Positions 10,101 to 20,002 of a stretch of 64,000 nt of DNA are shown here, piece by piece. The position numbers and the translations under genes were made by a program. The notes below the pieces were generated by a model. It saw only the letters and a list, made by a program, of their open reading frames with translations, was not told where the DNA came from and did no database searches. Position 1 is the first letter of the stretch, and each line of letters opens with the position of its first letter. This DNA comes from Nocardia sp. (lineage in GTDB: Bacteria > Actinomycetota > Actinomycetes > Mycobacteriales > Mycobacteriaceae), in assembly GCF_025465275.1 (NCBI RefSeq), contig NZ_JAODNK010000073.1:1-64000 (forward strand), given 5' to 3'.

Positions 10101-11069
10101 ATGAGCGCCCCCGCCACCGGTCCCCTGTTGCTGCTCGACGGTGCCAGCCTCTGGTTCCGCGCCTTCTACGCGATTCCCGAGAAGATCACCGCACCCGACG
10201 GGCAACCGGTGAATGCCGTGCGCGGCTTCACCGATATGGTCGCGGCGCTCGTCAAACAGCACGCCCCCAGCCGCCTCGTGGTCTGCCTGGACCTGGATTG
10301 GCGGCCGAGGTTCCGGGTCGATCTGATCCCGTCCTACAAGGCGCAGCGGGTCGCCGACACTGTCCCCGCCGACGCCATCGGCCCTGTGGCCGAAGAGGTT
10401 CCGGACACGCTGACCCCGCAGGTGGACATGATCATGGAGGTGCTCGCGGCCGCAGGCATCGCCACCGCGGGTGCGGCAGGTCTGGAAGCCGACGATGTGA
10501 TCGGCACCCTCGCCACGGTGGAACGCGATGCCGACGTGATCGTGGTCAGCGGTGACCGCGATCTGCTGCAACTGGTGCGCGATACCCCCGCACCGCGGGT
10601 GCAGGTCTTCTACGTCGGCCGCGGCCTGGCCAAGGCCGAGCTCTGGGGCCCGGCCGACGTCTCCGCGAAATACGGTGTGCCGGAAGCGAACGCGGGCATC
10701 GCGTACGCCGATATGGCCACCCTGCGCGGGGATGCCTCCGACGGCCTGCCCGGTGTCGCGGGCATCGGCGACAAATCCGCCGCCCAGCTGATCACCAAAT
10801 TCGGTTCGATCGAGGCGCTACGAGCGGCGGCCGCCGACCCGGATTCGGACCTCGCCAAGGGCGTGCGCGCGAAACTCGTTGCGGCGGAAGATTATCTGAA
10901 GGCCGCCACCACGGTTGTACGCGTGGTTCGTGATGCCACGGTGGAATTCTCGCGCAGTGACGAGCTGGCGCGCGAGCCCGCCGATCCGGCGGGCCTGCAG
11001 GCGCTGGCCGTCGCGTACAACGCGGAGAGCCCGGTCAAGCGGCTGATCGCCGCCCTGGCCAAGCGCTGA
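10101..11069 (+). CDS. 5'-3' exonuclease (Rv2090-like)
   Basis: [55 protein letters not shown]. Confidence 0.9.
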   Translation: MSAPATGPLLLLDGASLWFRAFYAIPEKITAPDGQPVNAVRGFTDMVAALVKQHAPSRLVVCLDLDWRPRFRVDLIPSYKAQRVADTVPADAIGPVAEEVPDTLTPQVDMIMEVLAAAGIATAGAAGLEADDVIGTLATVERDADVIVVSGDRDLLQLVRDTPAPRVQVFYVGRGLAKAELWGPADVSAKYGVPEANAGIAYADMATLRGDASDGLPGVAGIGDKSAAQLITKFGSIEALRAAAADPDSDLAKGVRAKLVAAEDYLKAATTVVRVVRDATVEFSRSDELAREPADPAGLQALAVAYNAESPVKRLIAALAKR

Positions 11070-11084
11070 TCACAGCGGCCGAAG

Positions 11085-11480
11085 CTACAGCGGCCAAGTC
11101 TCCGGCTTACCGTTCAGGTCGGAGATCACGGCCTGCTTGAACCGGCCGCCGTCCAGATTCCGCAGCGTGATGTGGGTCGGACCGGTCGAGACACCCCCAG
11201 TGGCGCAATCGGGTACGCAGACCCGCCGGTACTCGATGCCGTCACCCTCGGCAGTATCGGGGCCCCAGGAACTCCACGCGATGTTCTTGACCCACAGGCC
11301 GCCGTCCCCACATGCCAGCAGCAGATTCGCCGGACGCGTCACGGACTGGGCGGGGTAGCTCGCACAGTCGTTGACCACGGGATCCGGCACCGCGGCATGC
11401 ACCACCGCGGGAGCGAGGGCCGCGGCCACCACCGCGATTGTGGTCACGCTCCAAGACGCCTTACGCACAGCAGTTTTCAT
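11085..11480 (-). CDS. Secreted hypothetical protein
   Basis: Sec-like signal MKTAVRKASWSVTTIAVVAAALAPAVVHAA; four Cys in the mature part. Confidence 0.65.
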   Translation of the reverse strand: MKTAVRKASWSVTTIAVVAAALAPAVVHAAVPDPVVNDCASYPAQSVTRPANLLLACGDGGLWVKNIAWSSWGPDTAEGDGIEYRRVCVPDCATGGVSTGPTHITLRNLDGGRFKQAVISDLNGKPETWPL

Positions 11481-11563
11481 CGCACCCCCACTCCTAGCCA
11501 TTTTCAAGATCACCGGCCACTCTACTCCGGCAATCGGCCCGCATCACCCCCGAAAATGCCGCA

Positions 11564-11595
11564 GGCCCGGGGTGATCGTGAGATCACCCCGGGCC
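11564..11595 (-). terminator. Strong hairpin downstream of the DUF4333 gene
   Basis: ggcccggggtgatc-gtga-gatcaccccgggcc, perfect 14-bp stem. Confidence 0.75.
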
Positions 11596-11616
11596 CAGCG
11601 ACTGTCGTGCTATCGA

Positions 11617-12444
11617 TCAGCTCGGGCGGCCGACCTCATAGGTGCCATCGGTCTTGGTGACCTTGATGGTGACCTTCTTGGCTTCGCCGCCGACCTTGAG
11701 CGAGCAGTCGAAGGTCTTGTCGACCTCGACCTTCTGGCCGGACGGGCAGCTCACATCCTGGACATCATCGATGCCGTAGGAATCCTTGAGCACCTTCTGG
11801 ACACCGGTCGCCACGGCTGAATTGTCCAGCTGATCCTTGGCGGTCAGTACCAGCACACCACCGATGACGGCGCCGAGCACCACCACGACGGCGGCCACGA
11901 TGCCGATGATCAGGCCGGTCTTCTTCTTTTTGGCCGGCTGCGGCTGCGGCCACTGCTGACCCGGCTGCCCGGGCTGACCCGGCTGGCCCTGCTGCGGCCA
12001 CTGCGGCTGGCTGCCCGCCCACGGCTGCTGACCGGTCTGCGGGGGCTGCTGTCCCCACTCCTGGCCGGTCACCGGCTGCTGCGGCTGCTGGCCCCACTCC
12101 GGTTGACCCGGCTGCGGCTGACCCGGCTGCGGCTGACCCGGCTGCCCGGGCTGCGCCCACTGCGGCTGGCTCTGTCCCCACTGCTGACCGGGTTGCGGCT
12201 GCTGCGGTTGACCCTGTGCCCACGGCTCCTGCCCGGGCTGCGGCTGCGGCGGCTGGCTCTGCGCCCACGGCTGCTGCGGTTGCTGCTGGTCTCCCCAATT
12301 CGTGGTCGGCTGCGCAGGCTGCTGACCACCCCAGTTCGGTCCGGCGCCGCCGGGCGCGGGCTGGCCGCCTCCCCAGTGCTGCGTCGGATCGTTGCGTCCC
12401 TCCCCAGTGCCTGGGGCGTCGTTCGGTCCGTACGGGCCGCTCAT
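11617..12444 (-). CDS. DUF4333-type membrane protein with long Pro/Gln-rich N-terminus (Rv2091c-like)
   Basis: QPQPGQPQPGQPQPGQPEW low-complexity region, one TM (LIIGIVAAVVVVLGAVIGGVLVL), C-terminal VSCPSGQKVEVDKTFDCSLKVGG. Confidence 0.8.
   Translation of the reverse strand: MSGPYGPNDAPGTGEGRNDPTQHWGGGQPAPGGAGPNWGGQQPAQPTTNWGDQQQPQQPWAQSQPPQPQPGQEPWAQGQPQQPQPGQQWGQSQPQWAQPGQPGQPQPGQPQPGQPEWGQQPQQPVTGQEWGQQPPQTGQQPWAGSQPQWPQQGQPGQPGQPGQQWPQPQPAKKKKTGLIIGIVAAVVVVLGAVIGGVLVLTAKDQLDNSAVATGVQKVLKDSYGIDDVQDVSCPSGQKVEVDKTFDCSLKVGGEAKKVTIKVTKTDGTYEVGRPS
12105..12145. repeat. 15-bp tandem repeat (gacccggctgcggct) encoding QPQPG units
   Basis: Read directly inside the DUF4333 gene. Confidence 0.75.
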
Positions 12445-12557
12445 TTGCTTGCCTCCACTCGCAATCCGATGTACACACGCTAGCCCCCCGAGCAGGAACA
12501 CGCTCGTGAACCCACCGCGGTCGGTACGTCTACAGAATCAAAGCACAGTCCAATTGG

Positions 12558-15251
12558 CTACGCCGCGTCCACCGCGACGACACCCCGCCGAATTGCCTTG
12601 ACCGCCTTGGACGCGGTGGCCGCGACCTCCACGTCGTCGGCGGTGTTGTGAATCTGATCCAGCATGTCGATGATCTGCCGGCACCAGCGCACGAAATCGC
12701 CCGCGGAGAGCGGGTTTCCGCGATCCCCGCTGGTGAGCAGGGCGTCGGCGAGGTCATCGCCGCGCGCCCAGGAATGGATGCCGTTGACGAAGCCGAGGTC
12801 CGGCTCCCGGGTCGGTGGCAGGCGATGCCGGGATTCGTCGGACCGCAATTGCGTCCACACCCCGATGGTCGCGTCGACCGCCCGGCGAATGGGCGCGGTC
12901 GGGCCCGAGGCGCCGAGATAGCCGCCCTCCTGGCGGGATTCGAACACCAGGATCGACACCACGGACGCCAACTCGGCCGGACCGAGCCCGCGCCACAGGC
13001 CTTCCCGCAGGCATTCGGCCACCACCAGATCGGCTTCGGCGTAGATGCGCGCCAAACGCCGCCCGTCGGCGGTCACCTCACCGTCCTCGACATAACCGCG
13101 TTCCCCCAGCAGCCCGAGAATGCGGTCGAAGGTACGGGCCAGCGAATTCGTCGTCGAGGCCACCTCCTGCCGCATGGACTCGGTTTCCCGCTCGGTCCGG
13201 TTGTAGCGTTCGCCGAGGCGCGCCAACTGTTCCCGATCCGGGCGTTCGTGTGCTGGATGGTTGCGCAGCGCACGCCGAAGCGCCTGCAACTCATGGTCGT
13301 CGGCGGCCTTGGACTTCTTGCCACCGCGCCGGCCCCCGGGCACCACGATGCCGGTGCTGCGCAGCGCCGAGGCCAGATCCCGGCGTACCCGGGAGGTCCG
13401 GTGATCGACGTGCCGCGGCAGGCGCAGGTGCCCCAAAGACTGCGCGGGCGTCGGGAAATCGGCGGCCGAGACCCGGCCCGCCCACTTGTCCTCGGTGAGC
13501 ACCAGCGGGCGCGGATCTCCCGGTGTCTGATCGGGTTCCAGCACCACGGCAAGTCCCTGGCGACGTCCCGCCGGAATCGCCACCACATCGCCGCGCCGGA
13601 GCCCGGCGAGTGCGGAGACGGCGGCGGAGCGGCGGTCGGTGCGGCCCTGATTCTCGATCGCCCGTTCCCGGCCCCGAATGCGCTCGCGCAGTTGGAAGTA
13701 CTCGAGGAAGTCGTCGTCGCCCAGCTGTGAGCGCAGCTTGCGCAGCTGGGCCTCATTGCGTTCGATGCCACGCACCAGGCCCACGACCGACCGGTCGGCC
13801 TGGAACTGCGCGAAGGACCGCTCCAGCAGGCGCCGCGCATCCTCCGCACCCATCCGGTCCACCAGATTGATGGACATGTTGTAGCCGGGCCGGAAGGAAC
13901 TCTTGAGCGGATAGGTACGCGTGGAAGCCAATCCGGCCACCGCGCTGGTGTCCAGTTCGGGATTCCACATGACCACCGCATGGCCCTCGACATCGATGCC
14001 ACGCCGCCCCGCACGACCGGTGAGCTGCGTGTACTCCCCCGGTGTCAGTTCGGCATGGGTCTCGCCATTGAACTTCACCAGGCGTTCGAGCACCACTGTG
14101 CGCGCGGGCATATTGATGCCCAGAGCCAGTGTCTCCGTGGCGAATACGGCGCGCACGAGGCCGCGCACGAACAAATCCTCGACCGTGTGCCGGAAGGCCG
14201 GCAGCATGCCCGCGTGATGCGCGGCGAAGCCGCGGTGCAGCCCTTCGCGCCACTCCCAGTAGCCGAGCACCTCGAGATCACCGCGCGGCAGCTCGCCGGT
14301 GTGCTTCTCGATGATCGCGTCGACCTCCGCGCGATCGTCGCCGCGAGTGAGGTCAAGCCTCGAACGGACACACTGCTGCAGCGCACCGTCACAACCCGCA
14401 CGGCTGAAGATGAAGGTGATGGCCGGCAGCAGCCGCTCCTCTTCGAGGCGAGCGATCACCTCCGGCCGCGGCACCGGGCGGAAGAACCGGCGCGGGCCAC
14501 CGCGACCACGCCCGGGCACGCCGAAGTGCTCCTGACGATCGGCGGCTTCGCGCTGCTTGATGAAGCGCACCAGATCCTCGTCGACCAGCACCTTCTGATC
14601 GCTGGACTTCGCGTCGAACAGATCGAACATGCGCCGCCCGACCAGGACGTGCTGCGAGAGCGGCACCGGCCGGGTCTCGTCCACTATGACCGCGGTATCG
14701 CCGCGCACCGTCTCCATCCACGCGCCGAACTCCTCGGCATTGCTGACCGTCGCCGACAGGCACGCCAGCCGCACCTCGGGCGGCAGGTGCAGGATGACCT
14801 CCTCCCACACCGCGCCGCGGAACCGGTCCGCCAGGTAGTGCACCTCGTCCATCACCACATACGAGAGCCCCTGCAGCGCATCGGAACTCGCGTAGATCAT
14901 ATTCCGCAGCACCTCGGTGGTCATGACCACGACGGAGGCGTGCGGATTGATGGACTGGTCACCGGTGAGCAAGCCCACCGTCTCACGCCCGTAGCGCGCG
15001 GTCAGATCGGCGAACTTCTGGTTCGACAGCGCCTTGATGGGCGTCGTATAGAAGCATTTGCCGCCAGACGCCAGCGCCAGGTGGACGGCGAATTCGCCCA
15101 CCACGGTCTTGCCGGCGCCGGTGGGCGCACAGACGAGCACACTGTGCCCGCCCTCCAGCGCCTCACACGATTGGCGCTGGAACGGATCCAGCTCGAATTT
15201 CAGCTCGGCGTCGAATGCCGCCAGTTCGCCAGTAAGCGACCTTGATGTCAC
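12558..15251 (-). CDS. helY: DEAD/DEAH (Ski2-like) RNA helicase
   Basis: VLVCAPTGAGKTVVGEFAV, VVMDEVHYL, TETLALGINMPARTVV, QLTGRAGRRGID; next to tatC. Confidence 0.92.
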   Translation of the reverse strand: MTSRSLTGELAAFDAELKFELDPFQRQSCEALEGGHSVLVCAPTGAGKTVVGEFAVHLALASGGKCFYTTPIKALSNQKFADLTARYGRETVGLLTGDQSINPHASVVVMTTEVLRNMIYASSDALQGLSYVVMDEVHYLADRFRGAVWEEVILHLPPEVRLACLSATVSNAEEFGAWMETVRGDTAVIVDETRPVPLSQHVLVGRRMFDLFDAKSSDQKVLVDEDLVRFIKQREAADRQEHFGVPGRGRGGPRRFFRPVPRPEVIARLEEERLLPAITFIFSRAGCDGALQQCVRSRLDLTRGDDRAEVDAIIEKHTGELPRGDLEVLGYWEWREGLHRGFAAHHAGMLPAFRHTVEDLFVRGLVRAVFATETLALGINMPARTVVLERLVKFNGETHAELTPGEYTQLTGRAGRRGIDVEGHAVVMWNPELDTSAVAGLASTRTYPLKSSFRPGYNMSINLVDRMGAEDARRLLERSFAQFQADRSVVGLVRGIERNEAQLRKLRSQLGDDDFLEYFQLRERIRGRERAIENQGRTDRRSAAVSALAGLRRGDVVAIPAGRRQGLAVVLEPDQTPGDPRPLVLTEDKWAGRVSAADFPTPAQSLGHLRLPRHVDHRTSRVRRDLASALRSTGIVVPGGRRGGKKSKAADDHELQALRRALRNHPAHERPDREQLARLGERYNRTERETESMRQEVASTTNSLARTFDRILGLLGERGYVEDGEVTADGRRLARIYAEADLVVAECLREGLWRGLGPAELASVVSILVFESRQEGGYLGASGPTAPIRRAVDATIGVWTQLRSDESRHRLPPTREPDLGFVNGIHSWARGDDLADALLTSGDRGNPLSAGDFVRWCRQIIDMLDQIHNTADDVEVAATASKAVKAIRRGVVAVDAA

Positions 15252-15253
15252 CG

Positions 15254-16225
15254 TCAGAGGGTATCGGAGTAATCCGACAGGCTGCCCGTTGTTTTCTCCG
15301 GCGCGGCCGCGGGAACCGGCTGCGGAGTCTCGACCGGTGTCACGCCGCCAACGCTGCCGTCGGCCGCGAGCGGGGAAGCCTCGTCATCGGAGAGGTTGCT
15401 CCAATTCTCGGCATTGCGAGCCTTGCGCTTGTCATTGATGCGCGCGATCTGCACCGCCATCTCGAACAGGACGGTCAGCGCCAACGCCAACGCCAGCATG
15501 GAGAACGGGTCCTGCGGCGTGACGATCGCGGCAAAGACGAACAGGCCGAAGATCAGTCCGCGCCGCCACTTGGTGAGCCGCTCGTAGGTGAGCACACCGA
15601 GGAAGTTCAGCCCCACGATGAGCAGCGGCGTCTCGAAACTCACACCGAACACCACGAGCAATTTGATGATGAATCCGAAGTACAGCGAACCGCTCAATGC
15701 GGTGATCTGGGTGCCGTCACCGATGGTCAGCAGGAAGCTCAGGGCATGGGCGACAACGATATACGCGAGCACCGCGCCGGTCACGAACAGCGCGGCTCCG
15801 GCGGTGACGAAGGTGATCGCATACCGGCGTTCCTTCGAGTACAGGCCGGGCGTGACGAAGGCCCACAGCTGATACAGCCACACCGGGCAGGCCAGCACGA
15901 CACCCGCGGTCGCACCGACCTTGAGGCGCAGCATGAACTGCTCGAACGGTGCGGTGGCCAGCAATCGGCAGGCCCCGTCCGGGCTGAGATTGGCCCGGCG
16001 GTCCGCTGGCAGGGCGCAGTACGGCCCGGTCAGCACATGCCCGAGACTCTCGATCCCGAAGATGGTGTGTGAGTACCAGTAGAAACCGAACAGCGTGGTG
16101 ACCGATATGGCGGCCAGCGCGATGAGCAACCGATACCGGAGCTCCGCCAGATGATCCACGAGCGACATGGTGCCGTCGGGATTGGTGCGGCGGCGGCTGC
16201 GCCTGGGGTCGAACGGAATACGCAT
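15254..16225 (-). CDS. tatC: Sec-independent translocase TatC
   Basis: [18 protein letters not shown]..., multi-TM, adjacent to tatA. Confidence 0.95.
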   Translation of the reverse strand: MRIPFDPRRSRRRTNPDGTMSLVDHLAELRYRLLIALAAISVTTLFGFYWYSHTIFGIESLGHVLTGPYCALPADRRANLSPDGACRLLATAPFEQFMLRLKVGATAGVVLACPVWLYQLWAFVTPGLYSKERRYAITFVTAGAALFVTGAVLAYIVVAHALSFLLTIGDGTQITALSGSLYFGFIIKLLVVFGVSFETPLLIVGLNFLGVLTYERLTKWRRGLIFGLFVFAAIVTPQDPFSMLALALALTVLFEMAVQIARINDKRKARNAENWSNLSDDEASPLAADGSVGGVTPVETPQPVPAAAPEKTTGSLSDYSDTL

Positions 16226-16318
16226 GTGTGTGTGACTGCCTCGCTGCGAGTGAACGCCCCGGACCCGGACAACGCTTGACCCGGGATGAGTATCAACTCA
16301 CCCCGGCATCGAATGGTG

Positions 16319-16597
16319 TCAGACCTGCGGCTTCTCGACGTTCACGGGCTGCGGTGCGACAACCGGCTGCGCCTGTACGGGTGCAGCCGCGGGGAGCTGC
16401 TGCTGCGGGGCGGGGGGCGCCTCGGGAGCGGCCTCGCCCGTCTTGGCCTCGTTCTGCATCTGGCTGACTTCGCTCTTGAAGATCCGCATCGACCGGCCGA
16501 GGCTACGAGCCGCGTCGGGCATGCGCTTCGAGCCGAAGAACAGCAAGAAAATCAGCGCGACGATCACCAAGTGCCACGGGCTGATGGCGCCTGTCAT
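16319..16597 (-). CDS. tatA: Sec-independent translocase TatA
   Basis: [39 protein letters not shown]. Confidence 0.95.
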   Translation of the reverse strand: MTGAISPWHLVIVALIFLLFFGSKRMPDAARSLGRSMRIFKSEVSQMQNEAKTGEAAPEAPPAPQQQLPAAAPVQAQPVVAPQPVNVEKPQV

Positions 16598-16661
16598 TTC
16601 CTACCTCCAAAGACTGTGGTGTTTCAGATGCTACCGGACATGCATATGCCCGGCGGCCGCG

Positions 16662-17693
16662 TCAAGAGCCGGAGCGGCTCACCGCACTCAGCTGTGCCAG
16701 CAACTCCGGCCCCGACCACGTGCGTTGGTCACCGTTCTCCGCAGCTGTCACGAGTTCGATCAGGCGCTGGTTCACCGGGGTAGGCAAGCCGACCATGGCG
16801 CCCAGGCTCACGATTTCACCACAGAGCCAAGGGATCTCGGTCTTGCGACCCGCCGCCAGGTCATCGGCCATGGAGGAGCGGGCCACCGGATCGATGGCCA
16901 GCACCCGCCCGGCAACCCGGCGGAACAGGCCGTCGGGAACGGTCAGCAACCGCACCATGGCCTCCGGCGGCAGCACGGTGAGGCGCGCGGGTTCGATGCG
17001 CGCCGCCGTCATGACCGTCAGCGCCTCGTGCTGGGCCAGCGCCAGACAGCGGCGGTAGTCACGGGTACCCAGCTCCTCGCGCAGCGGGCGACCGGACAGC
17101 GCATTGATGGGATTGTTCAGATTCAGCAGCAGCTTCGCCCACTGGACGGGCAGCAGGTCCGGATACCGCTTCCAGCCGAGACCGGACTTGTGCAGGACCG
17201 GCGCGAACCGGTTCAGCACCGCGTCATTGGCGACCGCGATGCCGCCCGTGGTGCCGCGATGGAATCGGCCGTTCTCGTGATGCACGACATTGAACATCAC
17301 CATTCCGGCCAGCACCACACATGAGGGCAGGATCTCCCGGATGACGGTGTCGTTACCGATGCCGTTCTGCAGGCTGATCACCACCGTGCCGGGCTTGATC
17401 AGCCCGGCCAGTTCCTGCGCGGCGGCCGCGGTACCGGCGGATTTCACGGTGATGAGCACCAGGTCGGCGTCGGCCACTCCGGACGGATCCGTCGCCGTCC
17501 GGAACGCCGCCGGCTCGACCCGATCGTCATTGCCGTCGAGATCGGTGAGCCGCAGACCGGAGGCCTCGAGCTCGCCGAGCATGCGCGGCCGGCCCACGAA
17601 CGTGACATCCGCGCCCGCCGCGGCGAGCTTTCCGCCGACGTAGACGCCGATACTGCCCGCGCCGAGCACCATCACCCGCTGTGCTGCACTCAA
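16662..17693 (-). CDS. 2-dehydropantoate 2-reductase (ApbA/PanE) family
   Basis: VMVLGAGSIGVYVGGKLAAAGADVTFVGR; TTG start overlaps the pafC stop (TTGA). Confidence 0.85.
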   Translation of the reverse strand: MSAAQRVMVLGAGSIGVYVGGKLAAAGADVTFVGRPRMLGELEASGLRLTDLDGNDDRVEPAAFRTATDPSGVADADLVLITVKSAGTAAAAQELAGLIKPGTVVISLQNGIGNDTVIREILPSCVVLAGMVMFNVVHHENGRFHRGTTGGIAVANDAVLNRFAPVLHKSGLGWKRYPDLLPVQWAKLLLNLNNPINALSGRPLREELGTRDYRRCLALAQHEALTVMTAARIEPARLTVLPPEAMVRLLTVPDGLFRRVAGRVLAIDPVARSSMADDLAAGRKTEIPWLCGEIVSLGAMVGLPTPVNQRLIELVTAAENGDQRTWSGPELLAQLSAVSRSGS

Positions 17694-18790
17694 GCGGGAC
17701 CGACCTCCTCGAGACCGGTCAGTTGAAACTCCGCCGGATTGTCCTGGGCCAGCGCCGAATAGGCGGCCAGCGCGGTGCCCGAACGTTCCCGTACCGCGCT
17801 CACCAGCTCGGGCGGGCCGAGCACGGTGACACCGCCGCCGAAGCCGAGCAGCAGGCGCGCCATCCAGTCCAGCGTGGCGAAGCGCATGGTGGCCTCGATA
17901 CTGCCGTCGGAATGCAGTGCGACGCGGTGCATCTGGTACTGGTCCAGCACCCAGCCGTAGTCGGCGCGAATCAGTAAGCGCGCCAGCGGGACCGCCGCAT
18001 CGTCGACGAACAGGTCCAGGGCGGCGGTCTCGTCGAGGGCGGCCTCGGCGGGCGGGCGGGCCGGCTCGTCGAGTTCGGTGGCCTCCTCGATGCGGTCGAG
18101 ACGGAACAGGCGCACGCCTTCCGCCTGCCGGCACCAGGCCTGCAGATAGCTGTTGTTGTCCACCAGGACAATACGAATCGGGTCCACGACACGTTCGGAG
18201 ACCACGTCACGGCTGGCGGAGTAGTAGACCAGGCGCAGGGCGCGGTTCTTGGCCAGCGCGGTGCGCACGGTCGCCACGGACGGCGCTTCGACCGGCGCCT
18301 GTACCGCCTCGAATTCTCTTCCGGAGATGGCGGATTCGATTTTGGCGGTCGCCGAATGCGCGGCACTCGGGTCGACCATACCGGGCAGGTCAGCGATGGA
18401 TCGCAGTGCCACCAGCAGCGCCGTGGCCTCCAGCGAGGTCAGGCGCAGCGGCCGGTCGATGCCGGCGGAGAAGGTGACCTCGATGCTCTCCTCGGAGAAT
18501 GACAGATCGATCAGATCACCGGGCCCGTAGCCCGGAAGACCGCACATCCACAGCTGATTCAGGTCGCTCATCAGCTGTTTTGTGGTCACACCCAGTTCCG
18601 CGGCCGCCTCGGCGGCACTGATCCCGGGGTGCGCCTGGAAGTACGGGACCATATTCAGCAGTCGTGACAACCGCACCGACAGCCGGGTGTTGGCAGCCGC
18701 GGCGGCCCGGCGTTCCCGGGAACCGCTCGATACTCGCCCACCGTCCGTGGCACTCTGTGCATCTTTGCGTGCACCACCCCCGTCGCTCAT
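17690..18790 (-). CDS. pafC: WYL-domain regulator PafC
   Basis: HTH/WYL protein directly downstream of a second WYL gene and linked to pafA, as in the Pup-proteasome locus. Confidence 0.88.
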   Translation of the reverse strand: MSDGGGARKDAQSATDGGRVSSGSRERRAAAAANTRLSVRLSRLLNMVPYFQAHPGISAAEAAAELGVTTKQLMSDLNQLWMCGLPGYGPGDLIDLSFSEESIEVTFSAGIDRPLRLTSLEATALLVALRSIADLPGMVDPSAAHSATAKIESAISGREFEAVQAPVEAPSVATVRTALAKNRALRLVYYSASRDVVSERVVDPIRIVLVDNNSYLQAWCRQAEGVRLFRLDRIEEATELDEPARPPAEAALDETAALDLFVDDAAVPLARLLIRADYGWVLDQYQMHRVALHSDGSIEATMRFATLDWMARLLLGFGGGVTVLGPPELVSAVRERSGTALAAYSALAQDNPAEFQLTGLEEVGPA

Positions 18791-19779
18791 GCCGACACCT
18801 CGTTCCGCTCCAGCACCGACTTGAGCCTCGCAATCACGTTCTCGCGCAATTCTTCCGGCGCGAGCACCAGGGCGTCCGCCCCCAATCCGGTTATCAGCCG
18901 GGCCAGCCAGTCACGCGAGCGGATCGGCACCTCGACAATGGCGCCGGGGCGTCCGCCGAGCGCACGCTCCTCCATGATCGCGCCGAGCCGGCGGATCTCC
19001 TGACCGCGGCCGTCTGCCACCCATACGGTCGCCGAGCCCGCGATCGGCGCCTGGCTGGTGACCTCGGCGACCACCGCGCGCAGATCCACGCCCTCGGGCT
19101 TGTGCACGGCATTGGCCGGGCCGTATTCGGTGACCGCCTCGCCGATCCGGGAGACCCGGAAGGTGCGTTGTGCATTGCGTGCATTGTCGTAGCCGACGAG
19201 ATACCAGCGGCCGTGATGGGTGACCACACCCCACGGCTGCACATCGCGCTCGATCGGATCGCCGTGCGATTGCCGATGCAGGAAGCGCACCGACCGGCCC
19301 GCATCGACGGCCGCGAGCAGCTTGCTCAGCACCGGTTCCGATCCGCGCGTGCGCGCGGGAACGGCGGGCACGGAAGCGATGCCCGCATCGGGTTCCACAT
19401 GGATGCCGGCGGCGCGCAGCTTGAGCAATCCGCCCTCGGCCGCCGCGGCCAGTTCCGGAGACTCCCACAGCTGCACGGCCACCGCGACGGCAGCCGACTC
19501 CGCGCTGGTCAGATCGATATCGGGTAGCTCGTAGGCATCGCGATTGATGCGATAGCCCTCCGCGCCCGAGTACCGGCTGATGGGGCCGATTTCCAGGGGA
19601 ATGCCCAGATCGCGCAGCTCGTTCTTGTCACGCTCGAACATGCGGCTGAACGCCTCATCGCTCGCGGACTCCTCGTACCCGGCCACACTGTCCCGAATCC
19701 GCTCGGCGGTCAGGAATTGGCGGGTGGACAGCAGCGCGATAACCAGATTCATCAACCGCTCGACCTTGGATATCGCCAC
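18787..19779 (-). CDS. pafB: WYL-domain regulator PafB
   Basis: MAISKVERLMNLVIALLSTRQFLTAERIRDSVAGY; WYL region RFLHRQSHGDPIERDVQPWGVVTHHGRWYLVGYD. Confidence 0.9.
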   Translation of the reverse strand: MAISKVERLMNLVIALLSTRQFLTAERIRDSVAGYEESASDEAFSRMFERDKNELRDLGIPLEIGPISRYSGAEGYRINRDAYELPDIDLTSAESAAVAVAVQLWESPELAAAAEGGLLKLRAAGIHVEPDAGIASVPAVPARTRGSEPVLSKLLAAVDAGRSVRFLHRQSHGDPIERDVQPWGVVTHHGRWYLVGYDNARNAQRTFRVSRIGEAVTEYGPANAVHKPEGVDLRAVVAEVTSQAPIAGSATVWVADGRGQEIRRLGAIMEERALGGRPGAIVEVPIRSRDWLARLITGLGADALVLAPEELRENVIARLKSVLERNEVSA

Positions 19780-19828
19780 CCGTTAGAGAGTAGTGTGTGC
19801 GACCCTCGCGCGCGTAGGGCGGTGTTTG

Positions 19829-19967
19829 ATTTGCCTCCGCTGCGCTCCGGCGGGTTCGCGGCCCCCTTTGTCTCGTTCTTCCCTCCCTCCGCTCCTCCGC
19901 TTCGCTCCCCCGCTCCAAGGCGCAGGTCTATGGAGCCGCAGTCCAGAACGAGACGGGCCGCGAACCT
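19829..19967. repeat. Long-hairpin repeat, copy 1
   Basis: Arms ggttcgcggccc..gtctcgttct / agaacgagacgggccgcgaacc around a C/T-rich loop; matches 21452-21573. Confidence 0.85.
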
Positions 19968-19990
19968 CGAGTGCGGTTCACGGCCCGTCT
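19951..19990 (-). terminator. pafA terminator hairpin
   Basis: agacgggccgcgaacc-8nt-ggttcacggcccgtct; the one imperfect pair is G-U only on the minus-strand RNA. Confidence 0.75.
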
Positions 19991-20002
19991 GCTGCGGAAA
20001 TG

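Noticed and set aside
12105-12145. 15-bp tandem repeats as possible CRISPR or mobile repeat
   Set aside because: Explained by in-frame QPQPG codon repeats in the DUF4333 protein; no spacers.
13980-15245. 421-aa plus-strand ORF opposite helY
   Set aside because: Antisense shadow of helY in high-GC DNA; low-complexity composition, no domain motif.
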